NCBI GenBank assembly: GCA_964648335.1
Contig: CAZYLZ010000006.1
Location: 6,326 to 70,325 of the forward strand
DNA length: 64,000 nucleotides
Direction: 5' to 3'
Source: CAZYLZ01 sp964648335
Lineage (GTDB): Bacteria > Patescibacteriota > Minisyncoccia > Phycocordibacterales > UBA2100
Shown here: one piece after another, positions 8,905 through 17,832 of the stretch
Layout: every line of letters starts with the position of its first letter
Numbering within the stretch: position 1 is the stretch's first letter
The notes under the pieces: model-generated
The model's database searches: none
What the model was told of the DNA's origin: nothing
What the model saw: only the letters and a program-made list of their open reading frames with translations
Program-made: the position numbers and the translations under genes

Positions 8905-10149
8905 TTATTCGTGAATGACGCGTAATACCTCCTCGAGCGTTGTGAGACCTGCCTCGACTTTCTTGAGTCCGTCGTCGAACATCGTCGTCATACCGTTCTT
9001 TATGGCGATATTTTTTATGTCTGCCGACGATGCACGCGCGAGGATCGCCTCACGGATCTCGGCATCGGCGACGAGCACCTCGTTGATACAGAGACGTCCG
9101 GAATAGCCGCTTCCATTGCAGGAGGCGCAGCCCGCTCCGCGGTGAAGCTTGGTCTTAGGGTCGATAGTACGGCCGGTCGTGAGCAAGAGATGCTCGCGCA
9201 AGGCGTCGGTGAACTCGGTCTCTTCCTTGCAGTCCGAGCAGATTTTGCGCACGAGTCGCTGGCCGATCGCGATGGAGACCGTCGTCGCAACCAAGAATCC
9301 TTCGATCTTCATGTCCAACAGACGTGGAATGGTCGTCGCCGCGTCGTTGGTATGTACGGTAGAGAGAAGGAGGTGTCCGGTGAGCGCTGTATTGACCGCG
9401 ATACCAGCGGTCTCGGCATCACGGATCTCGCCGACCATGATGACATTTGGGTCCTGGCGCAAGATACTCCGAAGACCATTGGCAAACGTAAGCCCGGTGC
9501 GTGCGTTAACTTGTATTTGCTCTATGCCGTCGACGGAATACTCGATCGGGTCTTCGATGGTGATGATGGAAATGTCCGGCGACTTGAGCATCCGCACCAG
9601 CGTATACAAGGTAGTCGTCTTTCCCGATCCAGTCGGACCAGTCGCGAGAATCATGCCGGTCGGCTTCTTGATTGCCTGCAAGATCTTGCGTTTGTCTTCG
9701 GGACTGAACCCAAGGTCGTCGAGCGTAAAATCTTCGGCATTGCTCGAAAGGAGGCGCAGCACCGCATTCTCTCCGTGATACGTAGGACAAATCGAGACAC
9801 GGATGTCGATGAAGGCTGTCTCGCCCATAGTGTGCCGGATGCGGCCATCTTGTGTAGCGTTGTGCTCGTCAGTGCGTAACGATGCGAGAACTTTTATACG
9901 CGAAATAACCTCGCCGTGGATCTCTTTAGGCAAGAGGCACACCTGTTGCAACACGCCATCGACGCGAAAGCGGATGCGGACGCCTGTAAGGCTCGGGTCG
10001 ATATGGATGTCTGAGGCGCGCATCTCGCTCGCCTTCTCGATGATGGCATCGACGACATTTATGATGGAGCAATTGATTCCCCGAGCAAGCTCGAGGTCGA
10101 GTTTGCTTATGAGCACGTGCGAATTTATTTTTGGAATTACGGTATCCAT
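8905..10149 (-). CDS. pilB: Type IV pilus extension ATPase PilB (GspE family), short form
   Basis: A hexameric AAA-type motor. Visible motifs are Walker A GPTGSGKTTT (residues 171-180), the Asp box TIEDPIEY, Walker B VIMVGEIRD, the His box LLLSTVHTNDA and two CxxC pairs (CSDC and CASC) of the zinc-binding insert. The protein is about 414 residues from ATG 10149, against roughly 560 in proteobacteria, because the N1 (MshEN/GspE-N) domain is missing. Further upstream codons are unlikely to be used. No pilT or pilD lies in the window. It is the first gene of a seven-gene operon read from the promoter at 10207-10236. Confidence 0.95.
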   Translation of the reverse strand: MDTVIPKINSHVLISKLDLELARGINCSIINVVDAIIEKASEMRASDIHIDPSLTGVRIRFRVDGVLQQVCLLPKEIHGEVISRIKVLASLRTDEHNATQDGRIRHTMGETAFIDIRVSICPTYHGENAVLRLLSSNAEDFTLDDLGFSPEDKRKILQAIKKPTGMILATGPTGSGKTTTLYTLVRMLKSPDISIITIEDPIEYSVDGIEQIQVNARTGLTFANGLRSILRQDPNVIMVGEIRDAETAGIAVNTALTGHLLLSTVHTNDAATTIPRLLDMKIEGFLVATTVSIAIGQRLVRKICSDCKEETEFTDALREHLLLTTGRTIDPKTKLHRGAGCASCNGSGYSGRLCINEVLVADAEIREAILARASSADIKNIAIKNGMTTMFDDGLKKVEAGLTTLEEVLRVIHE

Positions 10150-10206
10150 AGCGTGCAGAATTCTGTCGTAGCGGCCAATCAGACAGCGGAAATTTGCTGT
10201 AGGACA

Positions 10207-10236
10207 TTTATACGCCCAGAGGGCCTCTACCCGCAA
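10207..10236 (-). promoter_or_regulatory. Candidate promoter of the pilus operon
   Basis: On the minus strand TTGCGG (10231-10236) is followed after 18 bases by TATAAA (10207-10212), 58 bases before the pilB start. No strong SD precedes pilB. Confidence 0.5.
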
Positions 10237-10294
10237 CCAAAAACGCGTGGTTTGCTATGCGAAAGGTGGCGCAAAACAGCACTACACCACGCTT

Positions 10295-11413
10295 CTAACG
10301 AATGACAGAAACGGCCGACTTGAATGCTTCGAGTGATTCGGGACTCGAGTTGACACGCCAATCTTTTTCTTTGTTGGCATTAAACCAGATCCACGCGACA
10401 ACGTTGTATCGAGCCATCTGTGTCGAGAGCGCGTCTGTAATCCACGCGGGCTTGTCGCTTCCCGGTGCACTCGCGATGGAAAACACGTAGATAGGCTTGC
10501 CATAATGGCGCAGACGAAAGAGCATCTTCGAGAATAACGACTCGAAGTCTTGCCACGGCCGCGCGAAATTGAACCCATCTACCCCCACCACATCGACGTA
10601 TGCGTCTCCTGGATAGTACGCGGCGATATCGTTTTCGGGCGTATCGGGATTAGGTTCTTGGTTCACCGCCCAGCCCCAGGTGATGTTGTGCGGTCCCTGC
10701 GACATGACGACATCGTGCGTGTGTCGCCAGGCAAACACGAGCTTTGCAGCGGAGTTACCCGGATGCACTCCGCTCCACGGACTATCGACTAGGTTCATCT
10801 CGTGAAAAGGGGCAATGAGAATCGGGTCGCCATACTCGATGGCATCTCGTGTGAAGGAGCGCATGTAGTCATCCCACTTTCCCGCGATAATGTCGTCGAG
10901 ACTTCCCTGCGGTTCCCAAAATACGACGAAGGTCTTCGTACTGCCTTTGAGCGATTGTACGATTGTTTTCGGAAATGCATCGCCGAACGCGACAAAATAC
11001 GCAGAAAGATTTGCTGTGTGACCAACCAATGATTCGAATCGCGCTAGGTCCCCTACGTTGTCGCCTGCATAGACACCCCAGCGGTGTGGCTGCTCGGTAC
11101 CGTATGTAATCTGAGGATCGAGAGGCTTAGGTGGATTCATGACGATGGAGTTTGTAATGTTAATCGGTACCGAATGACCCAGTGTCGTTGTAGATGGGTC
11201 AGGTTGAGCGAGGGTGGTCGGACCCGCTTCGATCGTAGCATTCTCAGTCGCCGCGGTAGACGCAAGTGCCACTGCCTGCTCAGAGAGAATGCCATCTACC
11301 TTCGGCAAATTGTCACTTGAGTCGACCGAACTGAGCCAGTAGGCGCCGCTAGCTACGAGCATACACGCGGCGAATGAACCCAACACCAAAATCCGCCCAC
11401 GAATATGATTCAT
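10295..11413 (-). CDS. Secreted GH26-like protein with altered nucleophile position
   Basis: The N-terminus has a membrane-anchor or signal segment (residues 8-28) followed by a Thr/Ala-rich linker. Residues 105-370 match the glycoside hydrolase family 26 barrel: RWGVYAGD, the acid/base motif APFHEMN (Glu205), WGWAVNQEP, YYPGDAYVDVVGVDGFN, GKPIYVF.IAS, KPAWI and WFNANKEKDWRV. In GH26 enzymes the strand after KP carries the nucleophile Glu (normally KPxxxxE). Here it reads KPIYVFSIAS, with Ser312 encoded by TCC, so hydrolysis by the usual retaining mechanism looks impossible. It may bind or modify a glycan. It lies last in the exopolysaccharide gene run. Confidence 0.8.
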   Translation of the reverse strand: MNHIRGRILVLGSFAACMLVASGAYWLSSVDSSDNLPKVDGILSEQAVALASTAATENATIEAGPTTLAQPDPSTTTLGHSVPINITNSIVMNPPKPLDPQITYGTEQPHRWGVYAGDNVGDLARFESLVGHTANLSAYFVAFGDAFPKTIVQSLKGSTKTFVVFWEPQGSLDDIIAGKWDDYMRSFTRDAIEYGDPILIAPFHEMNLVDSPWSGVHPGNSAAKLVFAWRHTHDVVMSQGPHNITWGWAVNQEPNPDTPENDIAAYYPGDAYVDVVGVDGFNFARPWQDFESLFSKMLFRLRHYGKPIYVFSIASAPGSDKPAWITDALSTQMARYNVVAWIWFNANKEKDWRVNSSPESLEAFKSAVSVIR

Positions 11414-11444
11414 AGGCGGATTGTAACAAATTAAGGATGTGATG

Positions 11445-12467
11445 TTACTGAAGCGTCGCGGTCTCGCTAAAGTGCGCTGCGCAGGATCCGTTGTTAAACA
11501 CGGGACCGCTCGCTACCACATAATTCGACGCAGGATCCTTGATGACGGTGTGCAGATCGGTGACCGCGTCTTCGCAGGCATAGACTGCCGACTGGCTGGC
11601 ACCCTGACCTCCGACCCAGATGTCGAGCCATGGATGGCCCTGGTAGCCGGTGTGGCACGGACCGTTTTGCGGGCTGTTGCCGTCTCCACAGGTGTCCTCG
11701 ACGATAAAGTACCGGTGCAGGAATGGCATGTAGAAGATGGTTCCTGCAGGGTAGTCGAGGGTGTCTTTACCTCCCGAGATACTGTGACCTACCGCGACTG
11801 TTATCGGATCGGCATAGGTACCCATTCCTCCGGCGCTCGAATGGATCTTGCCATTGGATATGGCACCTCCGGCTGGTGTGTTGTCGGGCCAGCCGTAGCC
11901 GGTTATGTAGGCGGTCATGACCGATCCTGCGGGCTTCTGCACTACAGGCGCAGGAACGGTCGAGGGCGACGCAACAACGGGCTTTGGCGTAGCGACTGGT
12001 TTCGGCACGACTGTCACCGGCACTGGAGTCGATACTGACGCGGGCTGCACTTGTGCGCAGGTTGGCACGACGACGGTTACGATCTTCGAATAACTGGCAC
12101 GACGATTACTAGTATATGTCTTGACTTGGTATCGATAGCTTCCGGCTCCAGCCTTTACCGTTTCCGAGAAACCTGCGGACGGCTGCTTGCTCGACTTGTT
12201 TACCCACGAGCCAGTGCCGGGGTCCTGCCTGAACACCGAATAGGAAGTTGCATTGGTAACGGCGGGCCATGTGAGCGAGACTTTTGCGGTTCCGCTTGCG
12301 CAGCTCGCCGCAGCGGTGAGCGTGAGCTTGTTAGAAGAATATGTTTGCGCGTATGCATTGTCTGCAGTGACTGCTAACATCGACGGGTTGATAACTCCTA
12401 GAATAATCCACGCTGCTGGTACGAAGGCAGCAATAACCCACATAGTCTGGAATGATCGATGTGTCAT
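11445..12467 (-). CDS. Secreted protein with fibronectin-III-like and DPBB/3D domains
   Basis: The start MTHRSFQTMWVIAAF gives a signal peptide or anchor ending near ADNAYAQ. Residues about 45-135 form a fibronectin type III-like domain, followed by a Pro/Val/Thr-rich linker (140-185). The C-terminal domain (190-340) contains MTAYITGYGWPDNT, TYADPITVAVG, GTIFYMPFLHRYFIVEDTCG and WLDIWVGG, resembling the 3D/RlpA-type double-psi beta-barrel of Rpf/MltA-like murein enzymes; the Asp residues of the 3D motif (VEDTCGD, HPWLDIWVG) are present. It may be a secreted murein or glycan lytic enzyme. It is collinear with the glycan synthesis genes. Confidence 0.75.
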   Translation of the reverse strand: MTHRSFQTMWVIAAFVPAAWIILGVINPSMLAVTADNAYAQTYSSNKLTLTAAASCASGTAKVSLTWPAVTNATSYSVFRQDPGTGSWVNKSSKQPSAGFSETVKAGAGSYRYQVKTYTSNRRASYSKIVTVVVPTCAQVQPASVSTPVPVTVVPKPVATPKPVVASPSTVPAPVVQKPAGSVMTAYITGYGWPDNTPAGGAISNGKIHSSAGGMGTYADPITVAVGHSISGGKDTLDYPAGTIFYMPFLHRYFIVEDTCGDGNSPQNGPCHTGYQGHPWLDIWVGGQGASQSAVYACEDAVTDLHTVIKDPASNYVVASGPVFNNGSCAAHFSETATLQ

Positions 12468-12581
12468 ATAATTACCGTATCTTTTCAGACGCACCGGCAC
12501 AACAACCATTTCACGCGCGCTTCATAAAGCAACCGAATTGCTTCACGGTCAATTATTTTCTTTTTCTGACGCACGAATGCG

Positions 12582-15500
12582 TTACGGATTCATCTGTGCG
12601 AGCCCCTGCTTCATCGTGACGACCGGGATGCCGTTTGCGACAAGATAGTTTACGTAGGTCTGGAAGTCTTCAGGAGTTGCTCCGTACTGATCGTTCTGAT
12701 GATCGATCTGGTGGTACATGAGGATGAGCCACGTGTGGTTTGTCATCGCGGTCTCCGTCCACTGTTGCCACGTCGCAGCAGTCGTCGATGCATTCACCTC
12801 TTGTATCATGAGCTTGTACTTGTCGGTGGCCTTGTTGTTGTAGCCTTGGTCGACAGTGCGCGCAGCGACGTAACCGGCACTCTTTACAATCGCATCAGTG
12901 GTTGCGTTGTAGTCTCCATACGGATAGACGAAGGTATCTGCTGGCGTGATGCCGATAGCATTGAGGTCTTGCTTAGCTCCGAGGATCTCGTCAGTAGCCG
13001 ACGCTGCCGACAGGGTCGTCAAAAACGGATGCGTACGGGTGTGCGACGAGACTTCGTGGCCCGAAGCGAATATCTGCTGGACCTGCGCGGTGTTCATGTA
13101 GTCCTGCGCGATGTCGAGGTGAACGTCGTCGACCGTGAGTGATCCTGCCGTCGCGATCTTGTGATACACAGCCACGGTCTTGGTGTTAGCAGGCGGAATG
13201 AAGGTAAATGCCGCAGTCGCCCAGACAGCCGATGCTGGCACGGTACCGAGGTCTACCGTCTGCGTCGTGTTGTTCGTGAGTGTGTAGCGGACTGACACCG
13301 TGGTCGGGACCGTCGCCATGTAGCGATCGGTGTAGTTGTGCGCCTCGGCAGAAACGAGCGTCATCTCGTCAGGTTGCCACTGCGCACTGCCGCTCGCAAG
13401 CGATGCAACATCGATCTTGACGGCTTTCGCTCCCAGAACTCCGGCGACCGGGTACGTGAAGGTCGTGGTGCTGACACCGGTCTTGATCGCAGTCCAGTTC
13501 GCTGGCGTCGTCGACGAGAGTGCGACTTCGAATGATGGATTATCGACGCGATTCTGGTTGATCGCCTCCTGCATCGACTTGGTGATGATAAAGAAGCTTC
13601 CTTTGAGACCAGCAGCATTCAGCATCTGATAGGCCGTGTCGTACTGCGATCCCCATCCGTCGTCGAAGGTTATCGTGACGAATCCAGCGGGGAAACCATT
13701 GGGCCCCGGATCGATCGTCGAAGCCGCCTGCAGCCGAAGCGCCGCATTATCGATAGTCAGCGAGCCGTTGCCGTTGATGAGGTGGAAGATGGTGACCTTG
13801 GTGCTCGATGCCGGCGGCGTAAACGCCTGCAGTACCGACGTCCAGCTTGCCGATGGCGCGATGTTGAGCGTGATATCCGAGTAGACGAACGAGTTATCGG
13901 AAAGTGTGTAGCGTGCGGTCAGGGTCGAGGTTGCGGTAGAGGTGTACTGGTTCGAGTATTCGTAGACCTGGCCGGGCGTTACCGCGACGTCCTCGAAGTA
14001 CCATTTCGCATCGCCGTCGGTTCGGTTAGCCATCGAGACCGAAGCGGCAGCCGCGCCGTCGATACCCGCTACCGGGTAGCTGAAGGTTGTCGAGCTCGTA
14101 CCCCAACCGCCCTGGAACCAGTGGTCGGGCACACCCACGACAGTCGCGGTCTCGAGCGACGGATTCTGAATGAGGTTTGGATTCTGAGGAGTCGGTGGGA
14201 TGTAGAAGGTATTGAAGGTGACGGTCGACGCGTTGCCGATGTTGTTGGCAGCATCGGTCGCATATGCAGTGATCGTGTGCGAGCCATTCTTGAGAGCCTT
14301 GATCGGAATCTGCACGGTGTAGGGAGCTGCTGTAAGCTCTCCGACGATGTGGTCGATACCGTTCGTGACTTCGTAGTGCACCGCAGTAACGGCGACGTTG
14401 TCGCTTGCCGCAAAGATGAGTGTCGTCGTCGCTGCCAGGATGGAACCGGTCGTCGGCTGCGTAATTGATACGACAGGTGCTTGCGTGTCGGGTATCGGAT
14501 TGTTGACGGTAACGGTGATCGGAGTCGTCGATGCTGCGTTGTTGGCTGCGTCCTTGGCCTCTGCATAGACCGTGTGCGATCCATTAATAAGTGCCGTCGT
14601 GTCGAAGGTCATCGAATACGGCGCGGTCGCGTCAACTCCGTACGACGCACCATCGACGAAGAACGTGACCTGCGTCACCGCGACATTGTCACTTGCTGTT
14701 GCCGTGAGCGATGTAGAAGTACCGACGACGGTTGCGTTAGCGGTTGGTGATGTCAGGGCTACAGTCGGCTTGGTTGTGTCTGCAGTCGTCGTCGAGTTCG
14801 ATACGGTGAATGTCGCGGTGGTAGAGGTACCGATGTTCCCTGCGGCGTCGCGCGCCTGTGCGTACACCGTATGCGAACCGTTTGTGATTGATGTGGTGTT
14901 CACCGAGAGTACGTACGGAGCGGTCGTCGATTCGACTCCGAATGGTACGCCATCGACGATGAAGCGGACTCCTGCGACAGCAACGTTATCCGAAGCGGTC
15001 GCCGAGAACGATGCTGTGCCGGAGAGGGTCGCACCCGAGGCTGGCGACGTAAGCGCTGCGAGCGGCTTGGTGGAGTCAGGCGTCGAGGTCGCGCTGCCGG
15101 GGGCAGTGAGTGATGCGTTGTCGATTGTGAGCGTACCTACCGCGTTAAGTCCATGGAAGACGGTCGCCTTTACCGTGCCTGCGGGCGGCGTGAAGGTCCG
15201 TGTTATGTGTGTAAATCCGGAAGAAGCAGGTGCGGCACCGAGATCGAGATAACTGTAGGTCGGCGTCGCGGTCTCGTATTGTACGGTGACGAAACTCGAA
15301 CCGGTCGACTGGTAGTCGTCCTGGAAGGTATAGGTCGTGCCTGGGGTGACAGCAACCGGCGTAAAGTACCACTTCGCGTCTCCCGAGGTGAATGCCGTGA
15401 CCTGGAGCTTTGCGCCATTACCGGCCGCACCCGCCGACGGATACGTGAATGTGCGAGTAAGCGTACCCCATCCACCCTGTGCCCAACCCAAGGGCAACGC

Positions 15501-16400
15501 TCCGTTTGCCGTCTCGAACGTGCCGTTGGTTATGAGATTGGATCCACTCGGAGGCACGACAATGACGTTGGAAACAGTGACCGCGACTGATGCCGAGGTC
15601 GCGTTATTTGCCGATGTATCGCGTGCTCGTGCAGTGATGGCATGCGCACCGTTGGCGAGCGACGCGGTGTTAAGCGAAATGGAGTACGGCGCCGACGTGT
15701 CTTCGGCTCCCGTTGCGACACCGTCCACCAAGAACTGAACGCCAGCGACCGCTACGTTGTCCGCAGCATTTGCCGAGAGTGTTACCGTTCCCGAGATCGT
15801 GGCACCTGCAGTTGGAGCAGTCACCGATACCGTAGGAACTACGCTGTCGGTCGATGTTGCGTTCGACGTTACCGAGGCGTTATCGATCGTGAGCGTACCT
15901 ACCGACGACAGTCCGTGGAAGACAGTCGCTTTCACGACGCCAGCCGGAGGTGTGAACGTGCGCGTGATATGTGAAAACCCTGCCGAGGCGGGCGCGGCCG
16001 TAAGCGAAGCATAGCTATAGACCTGTGCTGCTGTCTCGTACTGAATCGCAAGGAAACTCGAACCGGTCGACTGGTAGTCGTCCTGGAAGGTATAGGTCGT
16101 GCCTGGGGTGACAGCAACCGGCGTAAAGTACCACTTCGCGTCTCCCGAGGTGAATGCCGTGACCTGGAGCTTTGCGCCATTGCCCGTCATTCCGGGAGCG
16201 GGGTACGTGAAGGTCTTGGTGTTAGTTCCCCATCCGCCCTGTGCCCATCCTAGGGGCAGCGCTCCGTTTGCAGTCTCGAAGTCGCCGTTCACGACGAGGT
16301 TTGCCGCTGCAGTTGCTGCGAACGGATTAATGAGGATAAAGCCAGCGATGGCGGTGAGGACCAGGAGCCCTACGAGACTTGCTCTGAGTGCGCGGTTCAT
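12582..16400 (-). CDS. Giant secreted polysaccharide deacetylase (NodB) with CBM-like and Ig-like repeats, 1272 aa
   Basis: A signal peptide (residues 5-30) is followed by alternating modules: four carbohydrate-binding-like beta-sandwiches (NGDFE.......WAQGGWG...F.YP) and about five Ig-like domains (P.V.ltsP..gatvsGt..lsA.AsDNVAV..V.F.VDG). The NodB catalytic domain has TFDDG near residue 908, SHTRTHP near 1118, FVYPYGD, TVDQGYN and LMYHQ near the end, so the metal triad (Asp, His, His) is complete. The NodB domain is split by an inserted fourth CBM-like module between TFDDG and SHTRTHP. It would de-N-acetylate an extracellular hexosamine polymer, as IcaB and PgaB do. It lies downstream of the GT2 and its small partner. 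Confidence 0.88.
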   Translation of the reverse strand: MNRALRASLVGLLVLTAIAGFILINPFAATAAANLVVNGDFETANGALPLGWAQGGWGTNTKTFTYPAPGMTGNGAKLQVTAFTSGDAKWYFTPVAVTPGTTYTFQDDYQSTGSSFLAIQYETAAQVYSYASLTAAPASAGFSHITRTFTPPAGVVKATVFHGLSSVGTLTIDNASVTSNATSTDSVVPTVSVTAPTAGATISGTVTLSANAADNVAVAGVQFLVDGVATGAEDTSAPYSISLNTASLANGAHAITARARDTSANNATSASVAVTVSNVIVVPPSGSNLITNGTFETANGALPLGWAQGGWGTLTRTFTYPSAGAAGNGAKLQVTAFTSGDAKWYFTPVAVTPGTTYTFQDDYQSTGSSFVTVQYETATPTYSYLDLGAAPASSGFTHITRTFTPPAGTVKATVFHGLNAVGTLTIDNASLTAPGSATSTPDSTKPLAALTSPASGATLSGTASFSATASDNVAVAGVRFIVDGVPFGVESTTAPYVLSVNTTSITNGSHTVYAQARDAAGNIGTSTTATFTVSNSTTTADTTKPTVALTSPTANATVVGTSTSLTATASDNVAVTQVTFFVDGASYGVDATAPYSMTFDTTALINGSHTVYAEAKDAANNAASTTPITVTVNNPIPDTQAPVVSITQPTTGSILAATTTLIFAASDNVAVTAVHYEVTNGIDHIVGELTAAPYTVQIPIKALKNGSHTITAYATDAANNIGNASTVTFNTFYIPPTPQNPNLIQNPSLETATVVGVPDHWFQGGWGTSSTTFSYPVAGIDGAAAASVSMANRTDGDAKWYFEDVAVTPGQVYEYSNQYTSTATSTLTARYTLSDNSFVYSDITLNIAPSASWTSVLQAFTPPASSTKVTIFHLINGNGSLTIDNAALRLQAASTIDPGPNGFPAGFVTITFDDGWGSQYDTAYQMLNAAGLKGSFFIITKSMQEAINQNRVDNPSFEVALSSTTPANWTAIKTGVSTTTFTYPVAGVLGAKAVKIDVASLASGSAQWQPDEMTLVSAEAHNYTDRYMATVPTTVSVRYTLTNNTTQTVDLGTVPASAVWATAAFTFIPPANTKTVAVYHKIATAGSLTVDDVHLDIAQDYMNTAQVQQIFASGHEVSSHTRTHPFLTTLSAASATDEILGAKQDLNAIGITPADTFVYPYGDYNATTDAIVKSAGYVAARTVDQGYNNKATDKYKLMIQEVNASTTAATWQQWTETAMTNHTWLILMYHQIDHQNDQYGATPEDFQTYVNYLVANGIPVVTMKQGLAQMNP
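15291..15419. repeat. 129-bp exact direct repeat, copy 1
   Basis: Identical to 16053-16181. Both copies encode the same part of two CBM-like modules of the deacetylase, spaced 762 bp apart. Perfect identity at silent sites points to recent duplication or gene conversion. Confidence 0.95.
16053..16181. repeat. 129-bp exact direct repeat, copy 2
   Basis: Identical to 15291-15419; lies within the first CBM-like module of the deacetylase. Sequence outside the block diverges quickly. Confidence 0.95.
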
Positions 16401-16450
16401 ACGGATAGTTTTGATTACGAGACACGTGATTTGTAAATGAAGATCGGATA

Positions 16451-16798
16451 CTACTGCACGGGTTGGTGGTTAGCAACCGCCGCGGCTGCCGTCTGCGTCG
16501 TCGTCCCCTCGTGCAACACGATTGACCGCAGCGCTGAGAAGTCGATCTCGGAGACGCGTGCAGACACCATACCGAACGCGCCCGAGCTCACCCATATAAA
16601 CACCAAGCCGACGATCGAGTACGAAAGGGCGCGTCGTAATATCGAATCACCTGATTGCGATGAAAGTATGTAGGTCACGCGGGGTCGCTCAACGACGACG
16701 CCGAGCCGCTCCATGCGGTGCTTGAGATACGAATAGATCATGCTTATCACCAGGATAAGCGAATGAGCAATGAGCGAAAGTCCTCCTACAGGTGTCAT
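16451..16798 (-). CDS. Small two-helix membrane protein, IcaD/PgaD-like partner
   Basis: The 115-residue protein has two membrane segments (residues about 8-25 and 60-82) separated by a basic cytoplasmic loop (KHRMERLGVVVERPRV), then a short extracytoplasmic tail rich in Ala/Thr. The start codon overlaps the stop of the glycosyltransferase by four bases (ATGA), so the two are translationally coupled. Its size, topology and position directly after a processive GT2 match IcaD/PgaD, the essential accessory subunit of poly-N-acetylglucosamine synthase. I see no sequence signature, so the analogy rests on context. Confidence 0.6.
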   Translation of the reverse strand: MTPVGGLSLIAHSLILVISMIYSYLKHRMERLGVVVERPRVTYILSSQSGDSILRRALSYSIVGLVFIWVSSGAFGMVSARVSEIDFSALRSIVLHEGTTTQTAAAAVANHQPVQ

Positions 16799-17832
16799 AT
16801 GGTATTTGTTGATGGACCGATGTTAACGCGTGCCGGCTTAAACCAGATGAGTCGCTTGCGACGCAAGAGAATCTCCTTAAAGAACTGCTCGATGAACACG
16901 TACGAATTGATAAAGAGGAACAGCGGATAGATTGGGATCACAGCAAAGAGGTCCCAGCGCTTGCGTGTTGCCGCCGCATAGACTCCGGAAATGAAAACAA
17001 AAGCGAAGTAGATGGCTAGGAAGTAAAGGAAAAGCCCAAAGTTGAAGAATGCGAGCAAGAATGGAAGGCACGCGAAGAAGAGTCCTTCGATATAAATGAT
17101 CGATATCTCGAGCGCACCGCCGGGTTTATGTACGATGTTCGAACCGTGCTTCAAGAGGTTCTGCCAGATACCGCTGTGCCAGCGTCGCATCTGATTGATG
17201 TAGGCGCGGACTGTCGTCGGATCCTGCGTATAGGCGACCGCCTTCTTCTGGTATTCGATCTTGAAATACTGCTGATGCAACTTGAAGGTAAAGTCGAGAT
17301 CCTCGGTGAGAGTGTCGTGGTCGAACCCGATATATTTGCGAAAGATGTCGGTCTTGAACGCGCCCGCGCATCCAGGGATCACAAAGAGAAATCCGATGTT
17401 CGCCTGAGCGGTTTTGTGGATGTCCTGACCCACCACGTAGTCGATCTCTCGACACGCTGTTACCCAGTTGTATTGCATGCTCTTCACGTATCCCGCTACC
17501 GCGTCGACTTCCGGGTTCTGATAGCTCTCTTCAATCGACTCGACAAACAAAGGATCGAGAATAGTGTCGCCATCGGTCGCAATGAAGACTTCGCTCGTCA
17601 CATGCGCAATCCCCTGTTCTTGCGCGTAGCTTTTGTTACCGGTGGCCACAGGAATCGTTACCACCTTTATCTTGTTTCCGTAGGTCGCCAAGATCTGCGG
17701 CGTAGCGTCGGTGGAGCCGTCGTCGACGACAACGATCTCGTCAGCCGGACGTGTCTGGTTGAGACATGAGTCAATACACGCGCGAACGGATTGTTCTTCG
17801 TTATGACATGGGACGAGTATGGATATTCGCAT
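16795..17832 (-). CDS. Processive family 2 glycosyltransferase (IcaA/PgaC-like)
   Basis: A membrane synthase that would polymerise a beta-linked sugar from a UDP donor. From ATG 17832 the GT2 domain begins MRISILVPCHNEE, with VVVDDGSTD (residues 35-42), TDGD (86-89), the acceptor-site TED motif (LTEDLDF) and QMRRW (QxxRW) typical of cellulose, hyaluronan and PNAG synthases. Three or four C-terminal helices follow. The 345-residue form lacks the N-terminal helices of IcaA. A longer form from TTG 17940 is possible but overlaps a terminator-like hairpin. It heads the run GT2, small membrane protein, deacetylase, DPBB protein, GH26-like protein. Confidence 0.88.
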   Translation of the reverse strand: MRISILVPCHNEEQSVRACIDSCLNQTRPADEIVVVDDGSTDATPQILATYGNKIKVVTIPVATGNKSYAQEQGIAHVTSEVFIATDGDTILDPLFVESIEESYQNPEVDAVAGYVKSMQYNWVTACREIDYVVGQDIHKTAQANIGFLFVIPGCAGAFKTDIFRKYIGFDHDTLTEDLDFTFKLHQQYFKIEYQKKAVAYTQDPTTVRAYINQMRRWHSGIWQNLLKHGSNIVHKPGGALEISIIYIEGLFFACLPFLLAFFNFGLFLYFLAIYFAFVFISGVYAAATRKRWDLFAVIPIYPLFLFINSYVFIEQFFKEILLRRKRLIWFKPARVNIGPSTNTI

